A DNA stretch of 64,000 nt, taken from NCBI GenBank assembly GCA_947623455.1, contig OX392540.1, forward strand, positions 28,142,410 through 28,206,409. The letters run 5' to 3'. Within the stretch, counting starts at the first letter, position 1, and every line of letters starts with the position of its first letter. A program made the position numbers and the translations under genes. The DNA comes from Mimachlamys varia (lineage: Eukaryota; Mollusca; Bivalvia; Pectinida; Pectinidae). Positions 45,770 through 57,746 of this stretch are shown one piece after another. Below the pieces are notes generated by a model, which did not search any database, was not told the origin of the DNA, and saw nothing but the letters and a program-made list of their open reading frames with translations.

Positions 45770-45948
45770 TCAGGAACTGTCCTCAGATTCTTCATCCTCA
45801 TCCATCGCCGTCTCATCCCGAAGCTGAATGAACTCGAAAGCCTCAATGACGGGTGCCATGGCTTGTGAGAGAGGGAAAATCTTCAAGTGCTGCTTCCACT
45901 TCAACACCTGGTCTGCTTGAAGATTCTCAGGCAAGTCCATTCCATCGT
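45770..45948 (-). CDS. CENPO: CENP-O exon 6 and stop
   Basis: Reads DGMDLPENLQADQVLKWKQH then PLSQAMAPVIEAFEFIQL, and an acidic tail ending SEDSS before TGA. CCTTAG acceptor. A minus-strand AATAAA lies at 45375-45380, about 390 bp downstream. Confidence 0.82.
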
Positions 45949-48900
45949 CTAAGGAGGAAAAACATCAAATACAAAACAAGCTAATTTGTAGAATTAATAT
46001 TTCCCCGCTTTTCCCCCTTTTGTAAGGGGGTAATCATATTGTACGTAAAAAACTTTTGCAATTTTCATGCTGTTGACACAAGATGTATTGCTTGGAAATT
46101 GAAAAAAAAATAAAGCCTTATACACAGAAATTGGATAATGTTTGTTACCGTGATGGCCGAAAACACTATTCAAGGGGAATATCTAATAAAGTGCCCAAAA
46201 AATGGTGACTGAACTTGGTTGAGCTCGTTCGTCAATTAACCTTATTACCAAGTTTCAAGAAAATCAGATAATATTTGTTTCTGTGTAGCAAGGAAACAGC
46301 AAACAAGAATTCCATGGAAGTGTCGCCTGTTCAGCAAGTTAGGACAAATCAAAACAAGTTTCATGCCCATGAAAGTGTTTATTCAAGACTTTTCATACAG
46401 AAATTCCAGTGGACACTATAAGAAGTTTGAGGTTAATTGGCCCAAAAGGAACTGGACAGAGATTTTGTAAGGAAACTGAAGTAACTGCACTGAAACAGAT
46501 TTTCTATTTATAGCAAGTGACCTTGACCTTTGACCCTGAAAAGCAATCCCAAGCAATCACTTTTGGTAATGAAGCATTTTAAGAAGTTTGAGTTTAATTG
46601 GCACAAGAAAACGAAGTTATAGAACAGAAACATATTTTCTATTGATAGAAACAGTGACCTTGACCTTTGCCCGTGAAAACCAATCGCAAGCAAGCACTTT
46701 TGGTAAGGAAGCACTGTATGAAGTTTGAGTTTGATTGGCCCAGGAAAAGTGATTTTCTATTTATAGCAACAGTGACCTTGACCTTTGACCCTGAAAAGCA
46801 ATCTCAAGCCAGCACTTTTGTTTAGAAAGCACTGTATGAAGTTTGAGTTTGATTGGCCCCAGGAAAATCAAGTTATCGCGCGGAAACAGAATGTCTATTT
46901 ATAGCAAGTGACCTTGACCTTTGACCTTTGACCCTGAAAAGCAATCCTAAGCGAGCACTTTTGTTTAGAAAGCACTGTATGAAGTTTGAGTTTGATTGGC
47001 CCCAGGAAACTCAAGTTATTGCACGGAAACTGTTGGTGCAGACGCTGCCGCCGACACCGACATAGTTATCCCTATAATATATGTCCTTTTCAGGAGACAC
47101 AAAACGGTATTTGTTATTAATCAAGGGCCCATAACTCCCCCAAATACTGTTCGCAAAAAGGGGCGAACAAACTTGGCCAAGCCCTTTGCGCATTTTAAGA
47201 AAATCAGATAATACTTGTTGCCTTTATTGCACGTAAACGAGGTGTGGCAGACAGACAGATGAACAAACCTTAATTTATATTTCGGTGAAAGTGGGGGATA
47301 ATTAGGGAGGATAGTTTATAATGACTAGGGTCATTATTGGTAATGGGTTACCAACATATATACCGATGATATCTCTAGGATCAAACCAATGTAAGAACAG
47401 AAGGCCACCTTTATACATACTGATGTCTAGAGGATCTTACCTATGTAGGTGTGGAAGGTCACTCGTGTTGGATTTACATGGAGCAGATTCTGGTAAGTCA
47501 AGGTCACCTTGATGGAAACGTGAGATGACAATTTTCCAAAATGTAACTGAACAAAATCCACAGCATCAGTCATTGTCACCTGTAGCTTGTTTTCTGGGAG
47601 TGATTCCTAAAACAGAGACCACTACATGTAAAAAGTAGTACTTGGTGAAAGTGGAATACATGACGGCAAACTGTTATCTTTTAATTGATGCAGGTATAAA
47701 AAACAGCAAATTTAATGGAGCTAGTGGTAGGAAATCAGTTAAAAAATTCAATTGATCTTCGGTCAGAATAGAAGTGTCAGACCAATTTAATAATCTATTA
47801 AGTAATTAGTTGAATAAACATAATAAATTTGCTTTAAATGACACTGGATTCGACCAGTTAACCACATGGTTAATTGGTCTACATGATAGCTCATAATATT
47901 ACTATACAACAGAAAAAGAACTTTTAAAATTGTAAATTGTTATAAAATACCCCGTTTTAGAGCTCCCTAGAAATAATAAATCTAAGAATGTTTGTTTATT
48001 TTGAACAAAATGCCTGTTCCATGGATGTCTGATTAATTGATGACTAGAAATTTGAATCGATGATTGAATCGGAAGAGGCGCAATTACTGATTTATCAATC
48101 ATATCAGATCATTGTCCCATCATTAAATGAAGCGTTGATAACCTTGTAGGTACAGTTAGTAATGTCATATGATATTTTTTTGAGATAATTCAATATTTAA
48201 ACTTTGAGGTTTACTTTATAGAAACACAAATATTTCCAATACAGTGAAAGTGGCTTTATACGATATTCTATTTGCCAGAGAAAAATATCATAATAACTGA
48301 TATAACATGATAGCCAATGATGCTGTTAAGATCAGTTTTAGTTTGTCATAAAAAGTGTAAGGGCTGCCCTATAATTATATATAATCACCAGCCACAAATT
48401 GATGTGGAATATCGAGAAGATATCAAAACATATTGATATATTATTTATAAGATAATTAAAATAGTTTGTTAATTGTTTTTAATTTCAGAGTATTAGCAAA
48501 TTTGAAAAACATTTTAGTTTGCCGTCATAATGATCAGTCTCTAATGTGAATTCTACTTTCACTTTCAAATAACTTACGCTGAAGAACTATCATTATGCTA
48601 CATGTACATCCTAGCAAATGATACTGTAATGTAACATTCAATATTATAAAGATGAAAGAATTGATAGTGTTAAGTCTTACCTGCACTCGGGCAACTTCCT
48701 CACGTCGCGTGATGTAGGCATACAGGTAATCGCTGACCTTTGATGTAAATTCTGATGGGTCATCTTTAAGGTGCTGTCCAGCTAGATCAACGACTGGCAC
48801 AAACTTAGGAAGACTGTGATGCTTCAGTTCATATGTTTCATTTTCACGTTTCAGCAATTCTACGTAGTAAGATTCGTAGAACTTGGATTTGTAATTATTA

Positions 48901-51900
48901 TCAAAACACAGGATAAACAAGTTCTTGTCTTGGGAGTGCATTGATACACCTGTAACAACAGAAACTGCTTCATCAATATCTGATCAACTGACTTTTATCT
49001 GTTCAAATTCTGTAACAGTCATTGTCAGTCATAGGTGTCTTGCGATTATCATAGGGACCTAGCAGTGGTATATATACTATCTCACCTGTAAGTCTGTAGC
49101 TGTATAACAATCACTGTCAGTCATACAAATGTAGGTGTCTTATGATTATCATAGGGACCTAGCAGTTGTATATTTACTATCTCACCTGTAAGTTTGTAGT
49201 ACAGAATATTTTCTATCTCACCTGAAAGTTTGTAGTACAGAATATTTACTATCTCACCTGTAAGTTTGTAGTACGGAATATTTACTATCTCACCTGTAAG
49301 TTTGTAGTACGGAATATTTACTATCTCACCTATAAGTTTGTAGTACGGAATATTTACTACCTCACCTGTAAGTTTGTAGTACGGAATATTTACTACCTCA
49401 CCTGTAAGTTTGTAGTACGGAATATTTACTATCTCACCTGTAAGTTTGTAGTACAGAATATTTACTATCTCACCTATAAGTTTGTAGTACGGAATATTTA
49501 CTACCTCACCTGTAAGTTTGTAGTACGGAATATTTACTATCTCACCTGTAAGTTTGTAGTACGGAATATTTACTATCTCACCTGTAAGTTTGTAGTGCGG
49601 AATATTTACTATCTCACCTGTAAGTCTGTAAGACAGAATATTTACTATCTCACCTGTAAGTTTGTAGTACGGAATATTTACTATCTCACCTGTAAGTTTG
49701 TAGTACAGAATATTTACTATCTCACCTGTAAGTTTGTTGTACAGAATAATTACTACCTCACCTATAAGTTTGTAGTACGGAATATTTACTATCTCACCTG
49801 TAAGTCTGTAAGACAGAATATTTACTATCTCACCTGTAAGTTTGTTGTACAGAATAATTACTACCTCACCTATAAGTTTGTAGTACAGAATATTTACTAT
49901 CTCACCTGTAAGTTTGTAGCACAGAATATTTACTATCTCACCTGTAAGTCTGTAAGACAGAATATTTACTATCTCACCTGTAAGTCTGTAGCTGTCTAAC
50001 AATCATTGCCAGTCATAGGTGTCTTACGATTATCATAGACACCTAGCAGTGGAATATTTACTATCTCACCTGTAAGTCTGTAAGACAGAATAAAATTTAC
50101 TACCTCACCTGTAAGTTTGTAGTACAGAATATTTACTATCTCACCTGTAAGTTTGTAAGATAGAATAATTACTACCTCACCTGTAAGTTTGTAGTACAGA
50201 ATATTTACTATCTCACCTGTACATGTACATTTAAGTCTGTAGCTGTCTAACAATCACTGTCATACAGTAGGTATCTTACGATTATCATATGGACCTAGCA
50301 GTGGTATATGTACGTTTTCACCTGTAAGTCTGTAAGACAGAATAATTACTATCTCAATGGTAAGTTTGTAGTACAGAATAATTACTATCTCAATGGTAAG
50401 TTTGTAGTACAGAATAATTACTATCTCACATGTAAGTTTGTAGCTGTCTAACAATCATTGTCATAAAGTAGGTATCTTACGATTATCATAGGGACCTAGC
50501 AGTGGTATATTTACATGTACGTTCTCACCTGTAAGTCTGTAGCTGTCTAACAACTGCTGAAGATCTTGTTGTCTGGACAACCCCTCCTTATACTGTTTAG
50601 TGTTTGTAATAAGGAATGTTTACAATCTCACCTGTAAGTCTGTAGCACAGAATATTTACTATCTCACCTGTAAGTCTGTAGCACAGAATATTTACTATCT
50701 CACCTGTAAGTCTGTAGCACAGAATATTTACTATCTCACCTGTAAGTCTGTAAGAGAGATTATTATATGACTTGGTGAATACTTCTCTCTGATTGGCCGA
50801 AAGGCAGGCTAAAGGTTTAGACAACATGCGATATTAACCTGAAAATGCACGCGAGGTTAACAACCAGAAAGCCGGAAAGTCGATCGTCGGGCACTTCCGG
50901 TGTCAACAAAAATGGCAGACACTGAAGGTGCTGTGCTTCATGATCATGAGCAAAACAAAAGCAGATTTGCCACGGTTACACAGCAAGATCTGCAAAAGAT
51001 ATTGTCTGACAAAGATGCAAAGAATACCAAACGAGCCACAGAATCAGCATTACGGATATTCCGAGAGTATTTGGCTGAAATCAATTGATTCTTCCATTTT
51101 TTTTTATTATTTATGTGTCATATAACAAAACAGTTAATGACTGTTTTTAAGGTTAATATGAGGATTTGTCTCCCCTCGCAAAGTGATGTTCTCCTCGGCC
51201 TCCGGCCTCGGGGAACATCACCTTGCTCAGGTCGACAAATCCTCATATTAACCTTAAAAACAGTCATTAACTGTATAATATTTACTATCTCACCTGTAAG
51301 TCTGTAGCTGTCTAACAACTGCTGAAGATCTTGTTGTCTGCACAACCCCTCCTTATACTTTTTAGTGTTAATCCTCTTCTGACAGTGAGATTTCCTTAGT
51401 TCAGCTTCTCTGATCTGTCAGTCAAAACAAATATACCATGATTATTCATGACATAATTCAGGGCTTTGTCACCCCTCTCTTTAGGTCCGGTAAATGGACC
51501 CATTACCAATGAAAAAAAGGTGTGATTTTCCGAAAATTTCCTCTTAAAAATTCCAAATTCAGACACTTGAAAAACATTTGGGTTGTTTAACATCGCTTGA
51601 GGAGCTTCTTTTGACATTAACTTTAATAAGGAACAAGAAAGATGGCTGTAAATGTCATGAGTACTGATCATGACAGTGCTTTAAATAATTTAGAAAAGAA
51701 ATAATGTAATTATTTGTTATAATGGTGTTTGTCAAAATTTCCCAAATAGCTGTTACGTTGATCAATTTTTCCCAATTTGATCTCAGGGTCCGATCCAAAA
51801 CCCCCTGATAAAGCCCTGTAATTTTAAATTATTTTCCAATGGTGACTCAAAGATCACATAACACACTCAAACTGATCTTACAAACCCAGTACTGCATTTA

Positions 51901-54900
51901 AATCATTCGACCAAAACTCTCTTATTTCATCTCAAAATGGGTTGTACAGCTAATACAGGCCATCAAATCAATCTGATTGAAATGCAGGTCCGTCGTCGCT
52001 TCGTTACTTTCCAAATACATATACAAAATGTACCAGGTATGATCTGACAAACATCCAATAAGGGGTCATGTTCTGGTGAACTTTTGCATCAGCCAATCAA
52101 ATTACATACTGCTTCCAGAATCTTGAATGTGAATGATCTTGCATAATCTTAGTTTATATGCATTTATTTATTTTGTCACAACAAGCTAATGTGTATGTTG
52201 TGATGAAATTAATTGCTGAAGATGACAGCATCAACTGTCATCAGTTAAACAATTCTACTACAGTGGACTCCATTTAATATCACCCCTGTTAATATCACAT
52301 TCCTCTTTATATCATGTTTTTCCCAAGCACCATTTTTCTCTCTATATATAATCTATGTAATTTTATTGGGTTAATATCATGTATTTTGAGGTGAATTTCT
52401 CTTAATTTCATGTTTTTTTAAACCAATCACATTAAATATCCAGAAAATTTCCATTGATTTCAGATACAACTTGAACAAAATGTTGCATAGAAAATAAAAA
52501 ATAACCCCAAAAATAATTTTTAATTGAAATAATATTTATGTTATCTTTATATTGAATCATCTTCATAATGTACATTGAATATCTTACTTTTAGTTATGGA
52601 GATTGGAAATTCACTAAATTCCGTTGAAAAAACATGTTTCTCTTAATATCACATTCCTGTTACCGGTAATATCACATTTTTGCCTGACAAATGCAACATG
52701 ATATAAAGAGGAGTGCACTGTACTAGTATAGAGTAAAGTGAAGATGCGACAAAGGTCACCAGAACACAACCTCTTGTGGGATGTTGTCAGATCCTTCTGT
52801 ATTGGAGTGAGAATAAGGATCCGCATTTTACTCAAGATTGATTGTCAATCAAAATATATATCATGATATATATAGTATGCATTTTCACTGATCATGAAAT
52901 TACATATAAAATTATAAAGAATTCTTATTTATTCATTTGGGCTATTCCATAGAATGAATGGTTTGGGGGAGGTGAAAGGCACCAATAATAACATTGAAAG
53001 TGAAAGTTGGTGTTAAAACAAATCTGCCTAGGCTACAATGTACCATTCCTTATGTTCAGGGGGTCTCAAACTAAAATGCCTCCCACTCAGTCAAAAGGTC
53101 AATTTTGGACTCTTTTATCACAGTTACTTGAGTTTCTGTCAGTATATGAAATATATATGGAGCCGCAGCTCATTTTACACATATATATTTATCATTTACT
53201 GACAGAAACTCAAGCAACTGTGCTTTTATCAATCTTATATCATCAAAACCAATAAGTCTTTATTCCATTCAACCCCGGAATTACAGAATGAACTATTTCA
53301 ACCTTTGAAGTGGAAGAGTTCAAATGTATCTTCTGGGGTGAACGAGTTAAAGACAGTCCTCAAAAATCAGGTAATTTTTTATATCAATTCAGAATTGTAC
53401 ATATGTGCAAAGAGTGTACATATGTACAAAGGGTGTACATATGTACAAAGGGTGTACACATATATATACAAGTGTACATATGTACAAAGAGTGTACATAT
53501 GTACAGAGAGTGTACATATATGTACAAAGAGTGTACATATGTACAAAGGGTGTACATATGTGCAAAGAGTGTACATATGTACAAAGGGTGTACACATATA
53601 CAAAGGGTGTACATATATATATACGAGTGTACATATGTACAAAGGGTGTACATATGTACAAAGAGTGTACATATGTACAAAGGGTGTACACATATACAAA
53701 GGGTGTACATATATATATACGAGTGTACATATGCACAAAGGGTGTACATATGTACAAAGAGTGTACATATGTACAAAGGGTGTACACATATATATACAAG
53801 TGTACATATGTACAAAGAGTGTACATATGTACAGAGAGTGTACATATATGTACAAAGAGTGTACATATGTACAAAGGGTGTACATATGTGCAAAGAGTGT
53901 ACATATGTACAAAGGGTGTACACATATACAAAGGGTGTACATATATATATACGAGTGTACATATGTACAAAGGGTGTACATATGTACAGAGAGTGTACAT
54001 ATATGTACAAAGAGTGTACATATATGTACAAAGAGTGTACATATGTACAGAGAGTGTACATATATGTACAAAGAGTGTACATATGTACAGAGAGTGTACA
54101 TATATGTACAAAGAGTATACAAATATGTACAAAGAGTGTACATATATGTACAAAGAGTGTACATATATGTACAAAGAGTGTACATATGTACAGAGAGTGT
54201 ACATATATGTACAAAGAGTGTACATATGTACAAAGGGTGTACATATGTGCAAAGAGTGTACATATGTACAAAGGGTGTACATATGTACAAAGGGTGTACA
54301 CATATACAAAGGGTGTACATATATATATACGAGTGTACATATGTACAAAGAGTGTACATATGTACAGAGAGTGTACATATATGTACAAAGAGTGTACATA
54401 TGTACAAAGAGTGTACAGATGTACAAAGAGTGTACATATGTATAAAGAGTGTACATATGTACAAAGAGTGTACATATATGTACAAAGAGTGTACATATAT
54501 GTACAAAGAGTGTACATATATGTACAAAGAGAGTACATATATGTACAAAGAGTGTACATATGTACAAAGAGTATTCTGAGTTATCAGGGGTAAAATGTTG
54601 TATTTGAACCTGTGTATCTAGTTCTTTCTCCTGTCGCAGCAGTCTGTCCTTCTTTTGTTTCAGCTGTAAGATTTTTCTCGCTGCCTTCACTGCCTCATCT
54701 TTAAACACGATTCTGTCACAGGATTCATTTTTTTCCTGAAGCTGCTCCAGGTTTTCCAGAGCATCTGAAATTTTAAATTATGGATAATTATTTTTAAAAT
54801 CATTTTAAAACAAAAGGCCCAGAGGGCGTAAATCCAATTTGTTTTTGAAGCTATTCAAAGTATTTGAAGTTAAGTATGTGATCAGGAAAACTGTTCAATA

Positions 54901-55779
54901 CTGCTGTAGTTCTTTTGGAGAATTAATTTGTTCGTAGTGATGTATTGGGAATATTTTCAATAAATTTTTCTTTGTACTAAACCTTTCTGAGGTATATATC
55001 AGACCACATCCTTATGAACCATGTTGCCCGCTCATTGTATTTTCCACTGTCTTATACATCTCCGTCATATCACCTGTTAACGCCTGCAGTAACTAAAATT
55101 TTCAGCATTTTTTTCATTCTTTCTGGATACGACAGGTTTTACATTCCAGGCAGTTGTTTCGTTGCTTGTCTTCCTTTACAAGTACACTTTTTTGGCCAAA
55201 TGTATAGGCCTATCTTTTTGGGATGGCTCCATTGAGTCACTGGGGCATGAAATATTGTTTAGACTTATATGATCAAATTAGCGATACATACCTATATTGT
55301 CTTTATTCACTAGGCCTAACGTTAGACACAGCGATCAATTTACAATTTATTTTTATGGGTCTTTTTTTTTTGTAAACATTGTCGAAAACTATCACTATGG
55401 GTCATCGAAGTATTTCCATAAATTCTATGAGTCCTTTCATAATTTTATGAGTACTGGACTAGGGACTCGCACGTAGATTGAAAACTGTATACTTGTCCCT
55501 GTACATGTGGTCCCTGCGCCTCTAAATTTGAAATTTACTTATTTACAATTTTATTCATGCAGTCGCGGAACCATTCGGATTACGGGAACTCATGCTCGTG
55601 TAACGATGAGACTTAAACACACAACTTACACATTGCGATAGAGCAAATAAAGCTTCCTATTTACGATGCTGTCATTGCAGGTACATGTATATATGCTGAC
55701 CATGAAGAAACGATCTAACTCTGCTTTCAAGATTGTTTAGATTTCCGCGGGACACATTACCGGAAGTTCTAATAGTCAT
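45770..55779 (-). CDS. CENPO: Centromere protein O (CENP-O / Mcm21), 6 exons
   Basis: Minus-strand coding exons: 55701-55779, 54610-54764, 51294-51414, 48681-48949, 47441-47606, 45770-45948; 969 nt, 322 aa plus TGA, phases consistent. Seen: an N-terminal coiled coil (residues about 15-110, rich in KQKKDRLLRQEKE), the hallmark LLDSYRLTG, then the RWD-type core with YESYYVEL, HHSLPKFVPV and SDYLYAYITRREE, and an acidic Ser tail ending EESEDSS. Known: CENP-O pairs with CENP-P in the CENP-O/P/Q/U(R) module of the constitutive centromere network. Length is close to the usual 300 aa. Odd: introns 2, 3 and 5 are largely tandem repeats, and the exon 1 and exon 2 donors (GTCAGC, GTTCAA) are weak, so the first two junctions are least certain. 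Confidence 0.84.
46490..47225 (+). repeat. Tandem array of about 120-bp units
   Basis: Repeats of AGTGACCTTGACCTTTGACC, AAGCACTGTATGAAGTTTGA and GTTTGATTGGCCCAGGAAA, five or so diverged copies, in CENP-O intron 5. Confidence 0.78.
47441..47606 (-). CDS. CENPO: CENP-O exon 5
   Basis: 55 codons, ESLPENKLQVTMTDAVDFVQ through NPTRVTFHTYI, then a split Asp at GTAAGA. Follows exon 4 in phase 0. Alternating hydrophobic strands suit the second RWD-like half. Confidence 0.82.
48681..48949 (-). CDS. CENPO: CENP-O exon 4: core RWD-type domain
   Basis: 89 codons with FYESYYVELL, LKHHSLPKFVPVVDLA and VSDYLYAYITRREEVARVQ, the clearest family match. GTTACAG acceptor, GTAAGA donor. Confidence 0.88.
49010..50760 (-). 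repeat. 36-bp donor-derived array filling CENP-O intron 3
   Basis: About 37 units of 36 bp. On the minus strand each reads ACTTACAG then GTGAGATAG and TAAATATTC, that is the end of exon 3 (LTG) plus its 5' splice site. A main block of 23 units (about 49165-50000) and smaller blocks near 50057-50222, 50320-50440 and 50620-50750 are separated by spacers that carry the longer exon end LLDSYRLTG (49095, 49980, 50234, 50430). In the exon frame each unit reads LTGEIVNIPYYK or a close variant. Confidence 0.92.
50527..50617 (-). repeat. Truncated duplicate of CENP-O exon 3
   Basis: Matches the last 70 or so bases of exon 3 (YKEGLSRQQDLQQLLDSYRL) and its donor, but the 5' part and acceptor are lost. 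One Cys to Ser change relative to 51294-51414. Confidence 0.85.
51130..51274. mobile_element. Foldback MITE just past the CENP-O exon 3 donor
   Basis: ACAGTTAATGACTGTTTTTA at one end and its exact complement at the other, 145 bp, arms of about 60-70 bp, GC-rich loop CGGCCTCCGGCC. It separates the real exon 3 donor from the downstream donor array. Confidence 0.85.
51294..51414 (-). CDS. CENPO: CENP-O exon 3: end of coiled coil and YRLTG
   Basis: 40 codons, IREAELRKSHCQKRIN to LLDSYRLT, then a split Gly at GTGAGA. This is the only copy with a full 5' part; a truncated copy lies at 50527-50617. A foldback MITE starts about 20 bp past the donor. Confidence 0.8.
52261..52720 (+). mobile_element. 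TA-flanked MITE with CAGTGGACTCC ends
   Basis: 460 bp, starts CAGTGGACTCC and ends GAGTGCACTG, TA on both sides (52259-52260 and 52721-52722), as for Tc1/mariner insertions. Subterminal repeats of TTAATATCACATTCC. In CENP-O intron 2. Confidence 0.8.
53119..53222. mobile_element. Foldback MITE, CACAGTTGCTTGAG family, copy 2
   Basis: CACAGTTACTTGAGTTTCTG with complement CAGAAACTCAAGCAACTGTG around an unrelated loop. In CENP-O intron 2. Confidence 0.8.
53263..53350. mobile_element. Short MITE, TTAACTCATT family
   Basis: CATTCAACCCCGGAATTACA to CTGGGGTGAACGAGTTAA. CENP-O intron 2, next to the GTACATATGTAC array. Confidence 0.7.
53398..54573. repeat. GTACATATGTAC minisatellite in CENP-O intron 2
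   Basis: About 60 units of 19-21 bp, mainly GTACATATGTACAAAGAGT or its AAAGGGT variant, some with GTACATATATGTAC. The 12-bp core is a perfect palindrome. Long open frames in several frames and both strands (CTYVQRVYI-type) follow from the periodicity and have no start context or splice signals. Confidence 0.92.
54610..54764 (-). CDS. CENPO: CENP-O exon 2: coiled coil
   Basis: Reads DALENLEQLQEKNESCDRIV and then a Lys/Gln/Leu-rich heptad stretch ending ELDTQ. TTTCAG acceptor; donor CAG then GTTCAA is poor, but phase 0 matches exon 3. Confidence 0.72.
55701..55779 (-). CDS. CENPO: CENP-O exon 1 (predicted)
   Basis: ATG at 55777-55779 opens 26 codons, MTIRTSGNVSRGNLNNLESR then VRSFLH, and a split Asp that fits exon 2 in phase. 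The sequence fits the start of a coiled coil. The donor is GTCAGC, which is weak. Confidence 0.5.
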
Positions 55780-55834
55780 CTAATATAGAAACCTGTCACC
55801 GGTCCGTGAGATAGTTCCGGATAGGACGCCGCTT

Positions 55835-56035
55835 CTAACCTATAATAATAAACTAAATTCTCAGTTAAATATTAAAAACTTAAGATTGATTTCAAGTAAA
55901 ACAGTAAATCAAATCAGCATTAAACCATGATGTTTGCTGTAAAGAGAAAGTGTGACAAATATTGATTTGCTGTGAACCATGTAAGACATATATATATACG
56001 TCCCTGCTGTGAACACATGTAAGGTCCGTTAAAGG
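55835..56035. other. Upstream flank of CENP-O, no feature recognised
   Basis: AT-rich sequence with no open frame, repeat end or promoter motif that I can support. Confidence 0.4.
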
Positions 56036-56039
56036 GACT

Positions 56040-56300
56040 AGACAGAATTTGTTGCAATATATAGCTACTTTTTTACCTTTGCTAATTATAGGGTGTTAAG
56101 AGTAATTTTACACTTTTGGGGTGGGGTTGGGGGAGATCAATTTTCGATAAAAATGCCCCCTCAATGGTCACAAAGGCTTATCGAGTGGTTTTTTTTTTAT
56201 ATGATTATGGTTTATTATCACGGACTTTGATAGCATATATAATATAGTTTAGGTCCAAAATTAGCTTTATCAAATATTCCCATGTCCCATTGGGCCTGGA
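56040..56300 (-). mobile_element. Dispersed repeat, copy 2
   Basis: Reverse-orientation relative of 28880-29290: TAGGGTGTTAAGAGTAATTT, GATAAAAATGCCCCCTC and TTTAGGTCCAAAATTAGCTT. Confidence 0.55.
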
Positions 56301-56436
56301 GACCTATTTGTTTGAACACACACCACAAAGAGGTTTATTTCTAAATAATTCAATTGAGGATTCCTAATCAATCTGAAATTTATTTTACTCTATAGCAATT
56401 AAATCCCTTGGCAATGCCATCTCCAAGTGTTTATAG

Positions 56437-56635
56437 GCCTATTATACGTAACTTCAGGAAAATTTTCGTGATTCTGAAAAAAATTTGAAAAAAAAATCCA
56501 GTCGATAATCATGCAAAAATAAGCCTAAAACGGATAAACTTGAGCGGTAACTAGCAAAAAACTCTTGACAGAAAAATCCAAAGAATTGAAAATGATTCAG
56601 GTGTGGCCCACTTCAACAACAAGCCGAAGTTACAC
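56437..56635 (+). mobile_element. TTAA MITE, truncated copy
   Basis: The left half of the same family, from AGGCCTATTATACG to CAACAACAAGCCGAAG, then the match stops. Confidence 0.75.
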
Positions 56636-56724
56636 TGGTGACTATAATACTCTTAAAATCCTCGGGAGCACTGACTTTTCGGCGTTCGCACTGAGTTTTG
56701 AACGACCAGTCTTACTTTTTAAGA

Positions 56725-56835
56725 GTGTGACGTGAAAAGTCAGTGCAGGTGCCGAAAAGTCAGTGCAGGTGCCGAAAAGTCAGTGCATGTGCTGAAAAGT
56801 AAGGGTCGTCGTTGAAAAGTAAGGATGTCGGTGAA
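56725..56835 (+). repeat. 20-bp tandem repeat
   Basis: GTGCCGAAAAGTCAGTGCAG repeated about three times, with decayed copies (GTTGAAAAGTAAGG) beyond. Confidence 0.75.
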
Positions 56836-57289
56836 TAGTCAGTGTGAAGATTTTACCTGTGTTCCTTGACGGGCGCGAGGCCCTGGTGGCCAGCGGTATA
56901 GATAGCCGCAGGGGTTTCACACCTCCTATAGGTAGGGACTGGCAGCTCCGATCACCACCTGTGAACTGGCACGCTGCCAAGGCTACTGAAATGCTTCTGT
57001 ACACAACACAAGGCCTGTGATGCCATAGGTGCTGCCAAACAAACTTATGTAATCACGGCTACATTCGGTTGATAGACTGACCACAACAAACATCTGGTAT
57101 ATAAACATGTTACCAACTTATATGGACAGAATTGCAATAAATTATTATTACTGCATGTAGAATTCCGTTTTCCTCAGAAATAAAAAAAAAACGTCTTCTA
57201 AACTACTGTTCACGTGTTCATACTTCTTTCCATCTTAGTCATTTTGTTTTGGAATGATTGTCGAAATTGTCGTTAATATTGTTTATATG

Positions 57290-57746
57290 AAAAGTTGTTT
57301 TGTGATGGTATAACCGCAGCGTGTTCTTTATCTAACGTTTGAGTAGTAAAACGTATTCATTTTATAGGAAATGATAATGTGTGATTGATTACATCTTGTC
57401 CCGTAATCAGGACTTGAGACCGTAATTATTTTGTAATGTGCTCTTTATCTACAATTGAGTTTGATTAGAAATCAGTTTTAATTATTAAATGATGTTGTGT
57501 GATAGATTTGTAATTACTTTATAGCGGGTTTTTTATTTACTTTTTAGTTTCATTGTAATACAAATAAATGATATGTAGTGATACTGTTGTGTGAGTGTAT
57601 TACCTCTCTGTCCGTTAACACTGCTAGTGGCCGTAATTATTATGTTAAGCTGTGCGTGTTCTTTAAGTAATAAATATATGAAAGTATGCTTTCGTGTTAT
57701 AATATGACATCTCGTTTTGTAATCACGGCTAGCGGCCGTAATTATT
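57290..57746 (+). repeat. GTAATTATT array, left part
   Basis: Units of about 115-125 bp with CCCGTAATCA, GGCCGTAATTATT, GTTCTTTATCTAC and GATGTTGTGTGATTGATTAC. Interrupted by the element at 57747. Confidence 0.7.

Noticed and set aside
49595..49999. Plus-strand 134-codon repeat frame
   Set aside because: Antisense reading of the CENP-O donor array.
50900..51088. 62-codon plus-strand frame starting MSTKMADTEG
   Set aside because: It has a plausible start, but no recognisable homology, and lies within CENP-O intron 3 next to a MITE; too little to call a gene.
53305..54708. Several overlapping open frames of 346-439 codons on both strands
   Set aside because: They are the same 19-21-bp repeat read in different frames, lie in a CENP-O intron, and have no start context or complex sequence. 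Only the last 50 codons of the minus-strand frame are real (CENP-O exon 2).
56780..57004. 74-codon minus-strand frame upstream of CENP-O as an alternative first exon
   Set aside because: It overlaps a 20-bp tandem repeat and gives no in-phase donor to exon 2, unlike 55701-55779.
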